Origin: Halichondria panicea
Taxonomy: Eukaryota; Porifera; Demospongiae; Suberitida; Halichondriidae
Assembly: GCF_963675165.1 (NCBI RefSeq)
Contig: NC_087384.1
Coordinates: forward strand, 62,001-126,000
DNA length: 64,000 bases
Direction: 5' to 3'
Part shown: in pieces, positions 11,601 to 21,837 of the stretch
Position numbering within the stretch: the first letter of the stretch is position 1
Layout: each line of letters starts with the position of its first letter
Made by a program: the position numbers and the translations under genes
Notes under the pieces: generated by a model
Told to the model about the DNA's origin: nothing
The model's input: only the letters and a program-made list of their open reading frames with translations
Databases searched by the model: none

Positions 11601-14600
11601 GTGTGTTGTGTGTAGGAGCCAGTGTGTTGTGTGTGTTGTGTGTAGGAGCCAGTGTGTTGTGTGTGTTGTGTGTAGGAGCCAGTGTGTTGTGTGTGTTGTG
11701 TGTAGGAGCCAGTGTGTTGTGTGTGTTGTGTGTTGGAGCCAGTGTGTTGTGTGTGTTGTGTGTAGGAGCCAGTGTGTGTTGTGTGTAGGAGCCAGTGTGT
11801 TGTGTGTGTTGTGTGTAGGAGCCAGTGTGTTGTGTGTGTTGTGTGTTGGAGCCAGTGTGTTGTGTGTGTTGTGTGTAGGAGCCTGTGTGTTGTGTGTGTT
11901 GTGTGTAGGAGCCAGTGTGTTGTGTGTGTTGTGTGTAGGAGCCAGTGTGTTGTGTGTGTTGTGTGTAGGAGCCAGTGTGTTGTGTGTGTTGTGTGTAGGA
12001 GCCAGTGTGTTGTGTGTGTTGTGTGTAGGAGCCAGTGTGTTGTGTGTAGGAGCCAGTGTGTTGTGTGTGTTGTGAAGTACATGTACTGTAGTTGTTGTTT
12101 TTGTCTATTATAAATGATAACGAAGTGTTTGTTTCCTAGAACTCCTCAGAATGAGAGCTTGCTGATCCTTGCATTGCGTCATCAACTAGAGGACGTGGCA
12201 GATCGACTGTGTGAGTTGGGAGTGGATGTGAACCAGGCTGACAGTGAGGGGAACTCCCCTCTCTGGGTGGCACTACGCAGCAAACAAGAGGCAGTCGCTG
12301 CTAAACTGGTACACTACTAGCTCATATACTTGTCCAGTGTTAGCAAGAGGCAGTCGCTGCTAAACTGGTACACCACTAGCTCATATACTTGTCCAGTGTT
12401 AGCAAGAGGCAGTCGCTGCTAAACTGGTACACCACTAGCTCATATACTTGTCCAGTGTTAGCAAGAGGCAGTCGCTGCTAAACTGGTACACTACTAGCTC
12501 ATATACCTTGTCTAGTGTTAGCAGAATCAGGCCTGTTTCAGAGATATAACTTTAAAAGGCCATAACTTGTGTCAATTTCAAACCTAAAAGATGCATCTGT
12601 TTGGTAGTGCTACAATACATGTACTGTATGTACCTCCCCTCATGTATCTCTACCCCTCATCATATCAGTATCTCTACCCCTCATCATATCAGTATCTCTA
12701 CCCCCCTCAGATAGTGCACGGCTGTGATCCTAACTCCTGGCATCGCTCCACTGATGGGACCACCATCACTCTACTGCACAGAGCTATCCTACTACATGAT
12801 ACTACCTCGGCTTGTTTCCTCATTCGTAAAGGAGCAGATATCAACAGTCCATCTCGTCCAGCTCCTGGGGGCTTGGAGGGAGTGTTTGCCCCACCCCTTC
12901 ATATGGCCGCCATGAGAGGTCTCCAGGAAGTGGTGCGCTGTCTAGTGGAACATCAGGCTGACATCAACGCTAAGGTGTGTGTGGTCATGTCCTGTGCCCT
13001 ACACACACACACACGCCCACACACACAGGACTCTGATGGACGCTGTGCTATCCATGTCTCCATCTCTTGTAAGCAACCACGCTGCTCGGACATACTGCTG
13101 ACTCAGGCGAACCTTGACCTCACCGTACGAGACAAAAACAACCAAACACCGTTTGCTGTAGCCATGGCAACCAAAGACAACCAAATCGGACTGTCTATCC
13201 TCAACAGAGAACCTAGTGCTGCCGAGCAGGTGACTGTCCCTATATAATCTGTTGCTATGTAACCCGTCCCTATATAATCTGTTGCTATGTAACTAGTCCC
13301 TATATAACCAACCCACCACTGTGGTGTATACAGGTTGACTCTCGGGGACAGAACTTCCTCCACCTGGCTGTTCTACACGAGGACACTGAGGGGGTCATCT
13401 TCCTGCTCAGTGTGAGGGCAGATGTTAACTCAAAGGTCACGAACCCCACACTCAATACGTCCCTACACTATGCCGTCAAAGGAGGATCAGAGATACTCGT
13501 GAGACATCTGGTAAGCATTTAATGACCTATACTGAGCCTTGACCCCTGACCTCCTACAGTTGTTAGCGGGCGCGCGTGTGACTGACATTGACAACCACCA
13601 GAGGGGGGTGCTCCATATGGCAGTGGAGGGGGATTTCCCCTCTATCCTCTCTATCCTATTAGAGAACAGTGCGGACCCTGACCTTGCTGATGAGGCAGGA
13701 AATAACGGTTAGAAGAGTGTGCAATCATTATAATTATAACTGACAACGTGTCATGTGATGTGTGTACAGCTCTCCATGTGGCAATGCAGCTGGGTCACAT
13801 GATCTGCTCCAAGATCCTACTAGAAGAAAGTGTTGTGAACCTACTCTCCATCAACCTTCGGTAAGCCCCTCCCATTTTCCCTAAGCCCCTCCCACTTCAC
13901 CTAACCCCCTATCTAGTGGTCAGATGTGTCTCCATCTACTGGCTAAGCACGGGCGTGAGAATGCAGCTGCCATATTCAGTATGCTCTTGAGCACTGCACC
14001 GAGGTTCCCTCTAGACAAGCAGGACGAGGACGGACACACTCGTGAGTGCCCCTCCCCCTACCTCGTTACCGTGTGTGTACACTTGTCCTCCATCTTAGAA
14101 GAGAAAGCATGGGCTATATAATTATAGCTTTGTGTTTTCTCACAAATAAACCTGTCTTTCAGGACTCTTTCAGCTGCCATAACTTGAATTCCGTATATCC
14201 AATGTCAACAATTTTATGATTTTCTGAAAGCTTAGAAAAATACCTTTCAAATGGTGTCATCAAAGTTCATATTTAAGAGAAAAAAGTATTTGCCAATTTG
14301 GCGATACCATGAATAATAAATAGCCCATGGTCCAAGGCCAAAAAATGACAAATTAGGGCCCCGAAAAAAATTTGGATTGCAACACATCATTTAAAAGGTC
14401 TCTTTCTAAGCTTTCAGAAAATCCTAAAATTTTTGACATTGGATCAATGATACTCAAGTTAATGCTGTTGAAAGATGTTCAACTACACTCCGTTCAATTC
14501 AATAGTTCGGCGATTCTTTCGGCTGCCATAACTTGAATTCTGTGGATCCAATGTCAAATTTTTGGGGATTTTCTGAAAGCTTAGAAAAAAATAGTTCAAA

Positions 14601-15230
14601 TGGTGTCATACTTGAGAGATAAAAATATTTGCCAATTTGGCGATACCAAATGAATAATAACAGCCCATGGTCCAAGGCCGAAAAATGACAAATTAGGGCC
14701 CCGACAAAATTTTGGATTGCAACACATCATTTCAGAAAATCCTAAAATTGTTTACATTGGTACTCAATATGCTCAACTCTACACCCTCCCCCCCCCCACT
14801 TACAGCGCTACTTCTGGCCTATCTCAATGGTGCCACTGCACTGTGTGACACACTGGTACTAGCCGGGGCACATCCCAGCATCCCTAACAAACAAGGACTG
14901 AGCATCTTCAACTCTCCAGTGGCCACCAAACAGCTACTGTTCAGAATACTAGAGCAAATCACCTCTGAACCACAATGGCTGGAGGGAAACTTCTGTCAGC
15001 ATTGCAACCTCAAGTTCAACATATCGCATCGTAAACACCACTGGTAAGCATGACCTCTGCCAGTATTCCATTTACCCCCACTCTTTGTTACCTCTAGCCG
15101 ACACTGTGGTCGCCTCCTGTGCAAGCAATGCACAAGCCATCAGATGCCCATTCTCAAGTTTGATCTAAGCAAGCCAGTGCGGGTGTGTGAGGTGTGCTCT
15201 GACCTCTTCAAGCTCGGATCATCACGTTAG
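7931..15230 (+). CDS. ANKFY1: Rabankyrin-5 (BTB, ankyrin repeats, FYVE finger)
   Basis: Endosomal Rab5 effector. Exons: 7931-7946, 8072-8261, 8314-8571, 8631-8754, 8811-8960, 9302-9580, 9657-9850, 9907-10366, 10425-10584, 10619-10786, 10841-11020, 11153-11399, 12140-12308, 12711-12974, 13029-13229, 13334-13510, 13560-13707, 13770-13860, 13917-14041, 14806-15043, 15098-15230. They splice in frame to about 1323 residues (human about 1170). Order: short N-terminal coiled coil; BTB domain ([18 protein letters not shown]); BACK-like helix; long ankyrin array (e.g. [20 protein letters not shown]); C-terminal FYVE finger with [13 protein letters not shown], the PI3P-binding motif. Two NPF motifs before an acidic stretch ([17 protein letters not shown]) recall the EHD1-binding site known in vertebrate Rabankyrin-5. 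Several introns hold minisatellites, one duplicating an exon end. ATG at 7931 is chosen because MAASSN joins in phase to exon 2. Confidence 0.95.
9033..9297. repeat. C-rich minisatellite in ANKFY1 intron 5
   Basis: Tandem CCCCCACACTCA / CCCTCACTCCCA variants fill intron 8961-9301 right up to the acceptor. The unit is 6/12 bp with a higher-order pattern and forms an extended C-rich strand next to the 3' splice site. Confidence 0.95.
11430..12075. repeat. 30-bp minisatellite in ANKFY1 intron, about 21 copies
   Basis: Unit GTGTGTTGTGTGTGTTGTGT followed by GTAGGAGCCA, period 30 bp with a few shortened copies. Most copies contain TGTGTAGGAGCC, which resembles an acceptor, although the true acceptor is at 12139/12140. 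A minority of copies read TTGGAGCC instead of TAGGAGCC. Confidence 0.95.
12285..12510 (+). repeat. 59-bp tandem repeat copying ANKFY1 exon end plus donor
   Basis: The last 24 nt of exon 12140-12308 (starting CAAGAGGCAG, ending AAACTG) and its donor GTACAC are repeated at 12344-12367, 12403-12426 and 12462-12485. Each copy is preceded by GTGTTAG and followed by GTACAC. The copies are 24 nt, phase 0, encoding QEAVAAKL, so each could act as an in-frame microexon. Confidence 0.9.
12630..12710 (+). repeat. Tandem acceptor-region repeat before ANKFY1 exon 12711
   Basis: Three copies of a 24-bp unit, TATCTCTACCCCTCATCATA plus TCAG, precede the acceptor. Each ends in a pyrimidine-rich tract plus CAG-like trinucleotide; only the last (CCCCCCTCAG) joins in frame to IVHGCDPN. 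Confidence 0.8.
13220..13312 (+). repeat. Tandem repeat near donor of ANKFY1 exon 13029-13229
   Basis: A unit of about 34 bp (TCCCTATATAATCTGTTGCT plus ATGTAAC...) occurs about 2.5 times directly after the donor GTGACT at 13230. Confidence 0.8.
14160..14765. repeat. Palindromic dispersed repeat, family A, two tandem copies
   Basis: Intron 14042-14805 of ANKFY1 is mostly two copies (about 14160-14480 and 14505-14765) of an element with inverted arms. The left arm has GCCATAACTTGAATTC, then CCAATGTCAA, then TTTTCTGAAAGCTTAGAAA; the right arm has the reverse order (TTTCTAAGCTTTCAGAAAAT, then TTGACATTGGATC). The centre includes AATAGCCCATGGTCCAAGGC. The second copy has a shortened right arm. A third copy is at about 45030-45400. 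Probably a MITE-like non-autonomous element; no terminal target duplication was defined. Confidence 0.75.
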
Positions 15231-15478
15231 ATATGTAGCGGACATTTTTAAGCAAACTCTTAGACTTAGCTGTACACTGTATGTGATTATTAGTTTCTGT
15301 GAATTGTTGTTAGTATGTTCTCTGATGTGTGTGCACACTGTATGTAATGCTTGCTGCTTGAATTTTAATCAACAAATGAGGGGGTGTGTCATCTAGTAGT
15401 AGTGCTTGCTATGGCTTTAGCAGAGGGGGCGTGTTGACACCAGCTAGCCAGGCTCAGGAGGTGTGAAGCTGAGTAGTG

Positions 15479-16495
15479 ATGGATGAATGTGATGCTCCAA
15501 CATCCCCTGAGATAGCTCTCAAGGAAATGGAAGCACTAGAAGCAATCAAAGAAGATATTTGCCAATGGCTAACAAGAATCATGCATATTGCAATAACACC
15601 AAGCTCCTTCATGGATCACCTTGACAATGGAGTGGTGCTCTGCCAGTTGGCAAGGCTGACCCAAGAAGCAGCTAACAAAAGTCAAGAGCTACCAGCTAGT
15701 GTACCTATCAAGTGCAACGATAAAGCTGTATCTGGTTCATTTCAAGCAAGAGACAATGCATCAAACTTTATTAGCTGGTGTCGTGATTTTGGAGTGGAGG
15801 AGGCGGTTGTGTTTGAGTCAAATGGGCTAGTGGATCACAGTGATGAGAAGAGAGTAGTACTGTGCCTACTGGACGTGGCCAGGTTTGCTGATCGTGTCGG
15901 CATCTCACCACCAGAGCTGGTGAGAATGGAGAGAGAGATCGAGGAACTTGACTCTGCAAGCCCTCTACTGACTAGCAATGGTGATCAGAGACAAGGACAT
16001 TTAAAGCAGTCGCAACTTTCAAGGAAGGTACTGGCTATGCAGCTCTAATGATGATGATGTGTCTCCATGCATGTGTAGTGATGATGATGTGTCTCCATGC
16101 ATGTGTGTACAGGTGCTGGCCATGCTGAGTGATTGCAAGTGTCCTCCCCTGCAAGGTATGGTGGTGAGGGATTGCGGTAGTGGCAAGTTTATTGTCAGTG
16201 GAGGTCGGATCAGAGCACACAAGACCCTCTATGCTAGAGTGAGTACCGCATGCTATATACCCCTGAGCTGGTATACCTCCTCCTCATGCAGTTGCTTAGT
16301 GATCGTATCATGGTGCGTGTGGGGGGAGGCTGGGACACACTGGACCACTTCCTACTAGTACACGATCCATGCAGAATCAAACAGTTTATTCTATGTAAGT
16401 GATCGTATTTTATAGTTATTATGTACAATTTTATGTTTGCAGTGAAAAAAGGACCCAACGATGAACTTGTGAAAGCTCACATGAAAATGCAATGA
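15479..16495 (+). CDS. GAS2: GAS2-like protein (CH domain plus GAS2/GAR domain)
   Basis: Predicted cytoskeletal linker: the calponin-homology domain contacts actin and the GAS2-related domain contacts microtubules. Exons 15479-16027, 16113-16238, 16292-16394 and 16443-16495 give about 276 residues (human GAS2 313). CH-domain marks are [32 protein letters not shown] and [13 protein letters not shown] (residues ~25-160). The C-terminal GAR domain has [36 protein letters not shown] and PCR. It starts 249 bp after the ANKFY1 stop on the same strand, with a GGGGGCGTG box between. The 5' end of the first intron resembles the start of exon 2 (see findings). The short tail suggests GAS2 rather than the long GAS2L proteins. 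Confidence 0.9.
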
Positions 16496-16706
16496 ATCCG
16501 AACTATATTAATGTGTTTATATTTATTTTTTCTTTACTACGTGTATATACATATCAGTAATTTTTTGAGAAGTAACAATTGTCGTACAGTACGTCATGAC
16601 AACAGTGCTTGGGTGTATTATTACATCATTACACATTGCATGATTCAGCTTAGAGTAAAATTGATACGAGTTTCCAATGCTTAGTATAGTCAATATCCCA
16701 GCTAGG

Positions 16707-19397
16707 CTAGCATCCTCCGATGTCCTTGTTCTTGTTCTTGCGGTGCCAGCGAGTCTCTAGTGGGTCAAATCCCCTCTGCTTGTGACCAATCACAGCCCAC
16801 TCTGGGGAGGGGGCCACATAGTCCAGGGCCGTGAACGTCTGCTGCCCATTGGACGCCTCGTACGCCCCAATCTGGTGCGTGTGTGTGTGGGTGGGTATTG
16901 ACAAGCAATAATAGACTTGACACATAAGTTCTAACAATTTACATGCAGAGCTACTAAGTTGGTCGAGGCTACAAGTGTCAGAGTAGTTGGCATGGTTACT
17001 GCTATCTTACTAGTTCGTGGAACTTGGTGTAGTCAATCCAAGTGTGCCACTTGCCATCAATGAAAAACTGAAAACCAAAAATAACGTACATAATAAAAGT
17101 GCACGGACACTGTAACGTGGTGGGCTATCTGAACACACAGCAGTACAGTATGAGGTACTAAACCACACCCACTTTCTTGTGCGCTATGAGGACACAGTTT
17201 GAGTGCTCATGTTCACAAGCCACAGCATAGTCAGGGAGTAAGGCAGCAAAGGTCTGCACGAAGTTCAGCACTTCCTCATGCCAGGGAACGTTGACGAGCG
17301 TGAGGGTGGAGGTCTTAGAGTCACCACAATAGGTCACACCCTAAGAGAGGGGGGGGGGGGTTATAATCAACCATGCTGTAATCTCTAGTTTAGTTTGTTA
17401 TTTGCAACACAACTAAAGATGGTGGCAGTATAAAGCTTGAGAGAATAATCTGTCAAGTTTACTCACTTTAACTTCAATGAAGTCCGGGTTACCCTTGGTA
17501 ACTAGACTGGCATAGCTCTCTAGCTCATCTGTGTTCCATTGCTTGACAAGAGTGAGTCGATACACAGTCCGCTGACCCTACACAGCGGGGAACCATGGTA
17601 ACCGACAATGCTCAGAGAGATAATATTATTGATAGTAACAACTGAAATAGTAGCACTACTTGCAGCAACCTTCTCAGAGAGTGCCTCGAGGCTTGAGATG
17701 AAGCGTGGCCAGAAGTCCCTGAAGAGAGGTCGGTCTATCTTCTTGAGAGTGTCCTTAGTGCTAGCGTCCACACTCACATACAGCTGGGTGACTGGTAGGA
17801 GGGATCTGGGTGTGTGTGTGGTGTGGGAGGGATATGGGTGTGTGGGGTGGGGTGGGTGGAGGTATGTATACATGTGTGGTTTTCTTAAAAATGAGAAAAT
17901 TATGGCCTGTTTTAAATAGAGATTTGAGCAAGTGATCCAAAAGAGCTCCTTCTTAGCTTTCAAAAATCTGCCATTCAAATTTATGGCTGTTGCAAGGTAT
18001 AGAACCTTTTTGCAGTTGCCTTACCTTACTGGGAAACTTAGCATATTTGAACGGCCATAATTTTAGTTACGATGGTCCAATAGCGTAAATTTTATGATTT
18101 TCTGAAAGCTTAGAGAGAGGCCTTTCAGATGGTGTGTTAAAATCCAAAGTCTATTTTTTGGACCTGATTTTGACAAAATACCATGGGCTATAGCCCATGG
18201 TATTCTTCCAAAAATGAGAAATTATGGCCCGTTTTAAATATGAAATTTGAGCAAGCGATCTGAACGGGCTACTTCTAAGCTTTCAGAAAATCAAAAAATC
18301 TTTGAATTTAATTAACTCTAGTTACAGAGCGAACTCTAGTACACACCTGATAGCCTCAGGGAACTGTGCATTAGTGACGAGGAATGTGGAGATCTCCTTA
18401 TTGTGTAGTAGTCTGACTAGAGTGTTGATCTCAGGGTACATGATGGGCTCTCCTACCAGGGACAGGGCACAGTGCTTGGGCTCCTTCCCTTCAGCCAGTC
18501 GCCGTGGCAACACACCAGGTACACCTGCAGGGCAAGGTCAATCACACTTGTAAGAGTATGCAGCACTTGTTGCGGCACATTTAGCTACTTAACAAGACTC
18601 TTGTATGTATATAATTGTGGTGTATACAGTAAGTGTTAATTTGACCTTTGAACTGCTTGACCATCTGATAGTGACTATCCAGAGCTCCTTTTAGAATGGT
18701 TTCCGCATCGTCCATCTTCCATCGCCATTCTGTGCCTACTGGGTTGGTGTGGTGCCTGTGTGCGGGGTGGAGTGGGCGTGTGCGTGGGTGGGAGTTGTTA
18801 TGGAACTACATGTACGTAGTATTGCACGACCACCATGCAAGTCAACAATATACTGTACACACAAAGGAAACGCAGGTTGATGCATTTATCAGGTTGATGC
18901 ATTATCAGGTTGATAATTGAGAGGCTATTTCGAATACACACACACACGAGTCTCACCTCCAACAGAAGACGCACTTGTTGGCACAGGCTAGACTGGGTGT
19001 GGTCTCCATGCAGCGATGACTCTCAATACCATAAAAGGTATGCTTGTAACAACCTCCCCTGCCCCTGAGCATAGACTTGGTCCATCGACACATCTTCACT
19101 CCGGAGTGGGATCCAACCACACGATACCCTATAGACACAGTGACTGAGCTAGTAACTCTGGGTGGACAGATCTTTATATAAGCAGAACATTCTAATAGCT
19201 ACTGGTTATGGTCTCAGAATTAGAGACAGTCTACACAGAACAATGCTCTCAGACCGCCCGTCTCGTGAATATCATCACTGACCACACACGCCCACTCTAC
19301 CCACACACACACACACCTTGCTTGGTGAGGGACTGCCTCAGGGCAGGGGTCACCATTTCCCTGGGCTCTTTTAGTCCTTTCCTTACTTGATCCTCTT

Positions 19398-19447
<50 letters not shown>

Positions 19448-21602
19448 TGGTGATCATTGAGACTGCTGGTCTAACCATGCTATCAAACCATTGCATTGAT
19501 TCTGCAGGAACACAATAATAGTAGCCAGTACAAACATTGCACATCAGAGGACGACTTATTAAACAGGAAACATTCCTAGCAGTTCCTCTAGCTCCGCCTA
19601 CTGTACCTCTCTCCGCTGACTCTTGGCACTCTTCATCTTGCCCATCACATGACCCATATCCTCCACGTCCACAAGTCCTACTGATGAGCGGGGGCTCCCC
19701 CCTTCGGCCTCCTCCTCCGCCCCACTGGCCTCATCCTCACTAGAGCTCTCATACAATACCTGCAGTAAAACACAAGCTCAACTCACAGTGACCTTTAACA
19801 CAACATGCCACTTGAAGTATTGTATCGTCTTTCCATTAATGACTTTAAAATGATCATCACAACAAACTATGGCTACTCAAAGAGTGGAAGCTCCATAATC
19901 AATAATCTATAATATAATTATAGGAAATGATGAAATGACTTATCAGCAATGGAAATGATGCAACACCCGACAACCCTCACCTCTTCCTTGCTCGACTTGC
20001 AGCAGTTGCCCTCGGACTTGCCGCCCCCACACTCACAAGGGGTGTGGCCACCATCACAGGGGGTGAGGTCTTGGAGAGCTCTCTCACCCACTAACACAGG
20101 GAACACCTCACGAACAAAGTCATCCAGCCAAACTTTGAAATCTTCTTCCAGTCCTACAAAGCGATATAGCACAATCAGGATCTGAGTACAGCATTAAAAT
20201 GTCAAACGCAAGGATTAAGCCTTTGAAGTAGGGGATTTGGACTAATCACAAAACCATTGGAAAGGTAATTCTGAGAGATATTGAATGCATTAATTAGTTT
20301 AAATTACGGGCTCTCAAAGATTGTTGTTAATAGTGCTGAACCTCACTTGCTAAACGCTTACCGCCATGATCACTCTGAGCCACATTCTGATCACCCAGTC
20401 TCAACGGGTATACAGGTTTCGCTGACAACTTTCTTAACCAGTCAAACAGGTTTTTCCCCGCCAGGCAATAATTTGTATCATATAGAGAGTGGCCGAGAGC
20501 AAACACGGTGAACTTGACTCCTGCTAGAAGTGATTTCTGAACTCTGCAGTCATCACTCGCTTCGTGTATCCATCTACAGAACCACTCGGCCGTGTCAGGG
20601 GGTGCTCCACCAGTGTACGTGGAGAGCAGGAACACACACACAACATGGGGGTCACAGCACTGCAACATGCAAGAAATAGTACTCTCAAAAATACAAATTT
20701 CCATTCCAGCGTTAAATAAAGTATCTTTGAATGGTCATAGCTTAACTGTTAGTCCAAAAACGTTACATGTAATTGTTTTTTGAAAGCTTAAAATGAGCTC
20801 GTTAAGAAGTGTCTTAAAATGGGCCTGTTTTTATTTTTCCAGGCTCGTTCCAAATTTGAGAAATGAGTATACCATCTGATAAAGACCAATAATTGTGTGA
20901 TACACATTACACAATATGATAGGCGCTCGCATTAATAGCATTAGTTGGTATGACCTCGTGTGTGAGTGTGTCGTCAGGGTCACAGTCCTTCAGGTCGGCA
21001 ATAGTCACGCTAACCCCTCTAGAGCTAGCTTTCTCCACTAGCTGCTCGGCAAAGCTTTTAGAGGTGCCTGCTTGTGTTCCATAGAACACCTTCAGTGTGT
21101 GAGGGTGTGGTGGGAGGGGGTCAGATGCAGTGGAGGAGTGTGGTGGGCGGGCAGTGGAGGAGTGGAGGGTCTCTGCTCTGACCTGTAGTGAGAATGATAT
21201 AATGGTTAGGTTGGGAGATGAGAGGCTACTCACTCATCTCATAGTTCAATGCTCCTAGTATATATTCTGGTAGGCTCACATGTGTCATGTGGAGACAGTG
21301 CGTAATGTTGGTTACAATAGTTACAGTGTGTATCAGCAATGTAGTCAAGGCTATGAGAATACGCAAATTACTCTTTCGACCTGTGTAAGTATACAATACG
21401 ATATTAATTGAATATGCTGTCACTGCACTGGTGTTGTCCACAGTCTAGCCACTGGCTTCACCTTATCCTTGCCCTGCTGGTTGCTACTCTTGGTGCTGTT
21501 GTAGGTGAGGTAGACCAGCACCGTGGCAGCCACCACCAGCAAGAGCGTCAGTCCTAGAGAGAGAGGACTGCCCAGAGCGTACTGCAGTATGGAAGACTCC
21601 AT
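16707..21602 (-). CDS. TYW1: tRNA 4-demethylwyosine synthase (TYW1)
   Basis: Radical-SAM enzyme that condenses N1-methylguanosine-37 of tRNA-Phe with pyruvate, the second step of wybutosine synthesis. Exons: 21462-21602, 20955-21182, 20362-20659, 19981-20153, 19607-19759, 19317-19398, 18957-19128, 18646-18755, 18347-18524, 17670-17805, 17467-17577, 17173-17340, 17011-17067, 16707-16871; in phase, about 723 residues (human 732). An N-terminal hydrophobic segment (LTLLLVVAATVLVYL) suggests a membrane anchor. A flavodoxin domain follows (KVFYGTQAGTSKSFAEQLVE, FLLSTYTGGAP), then an acidic linker, then the radical-SAM core with CANKCVFCWR (CX3CX2C cluster motif), KHCALSLVGEPIMYPEI and VTQLYVSVDAS. 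The C-terminus GFDPLETRWHRKNKNK is typical. Donors GTCATA and GTCAAA are weak but required by the protein. Head-to-head with POR (235 bp) and convergent with GAS2 (211 bp). Confidence 0.95.
17880..18335. repeat. Palindromic dispersed repeat, family B, in TYW1 intron
   Basis: Intron 17806-18346 contains an element with arms carrying CGGCCATAATTTTAGTTACG / TGGTCCAAT / GATTTTCTGAAAGCTTAGAG and the inverse (CTAAGCTTTCAGAAAATC ... CTAGTTACAGAGC), around a near-perfect palindrome ACCATGGGCTATAGCCCATG. Related copies are at about 11030-11130, 20700-20890, 37050-37290, 51575-51830 and 60625-60700. Confidence 0.75.
19400..19446. repeat. (GT)n microsatellite in TYW1 intron
   Basis: About 21 GT units. 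On the coding (minus) strand the CA tract ends in CACACAG, the acceptor of exon 19317-19398. Confidence 0.95.
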
Positions 21603-21837
21603 GCTAGCTAGCTAGCTGTAGTGTTGACTAGACCACATGGCCGTGAGATAATGACGACATCTTTAATCAAGGAACTGAGGTCAAGAAGATCAAAGAGAAA
21701 GGGTATTTATAAACAGGTAAATAAGCTGATGCAAGCCTAGTGACGTAGACTCTACAAGTATACAAAACCTTCTTCTGACTTTCATATTTCATATTTTCAT
21801 TTTTTATTCTAGAACTAGAAGGAGAGAGCTGATAGCA
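21603..21837. promoter_or_regulatory. Bidirectional promoter between TYW1 and POR
   Basis: 235 bp separate the two divergent start codons, so both transcription starts must lie within or overlap it unless upstream non-coding exons exist. A CRE/ATF-like TGACGTA is at 21741-21747. No TATA box at a convincing position. Inferred from gene arrangement. Confidence 0.6.

Noticed and set aside
21226-21390. Hydrophobic ORF in the first TYW1 intron as an extra exon
   Set aside because: Splicing AAG (21462) directly to the VRAETL exon (21182) is in phase and matches the known domain order; the extra segment has no counterpart in TYW1.
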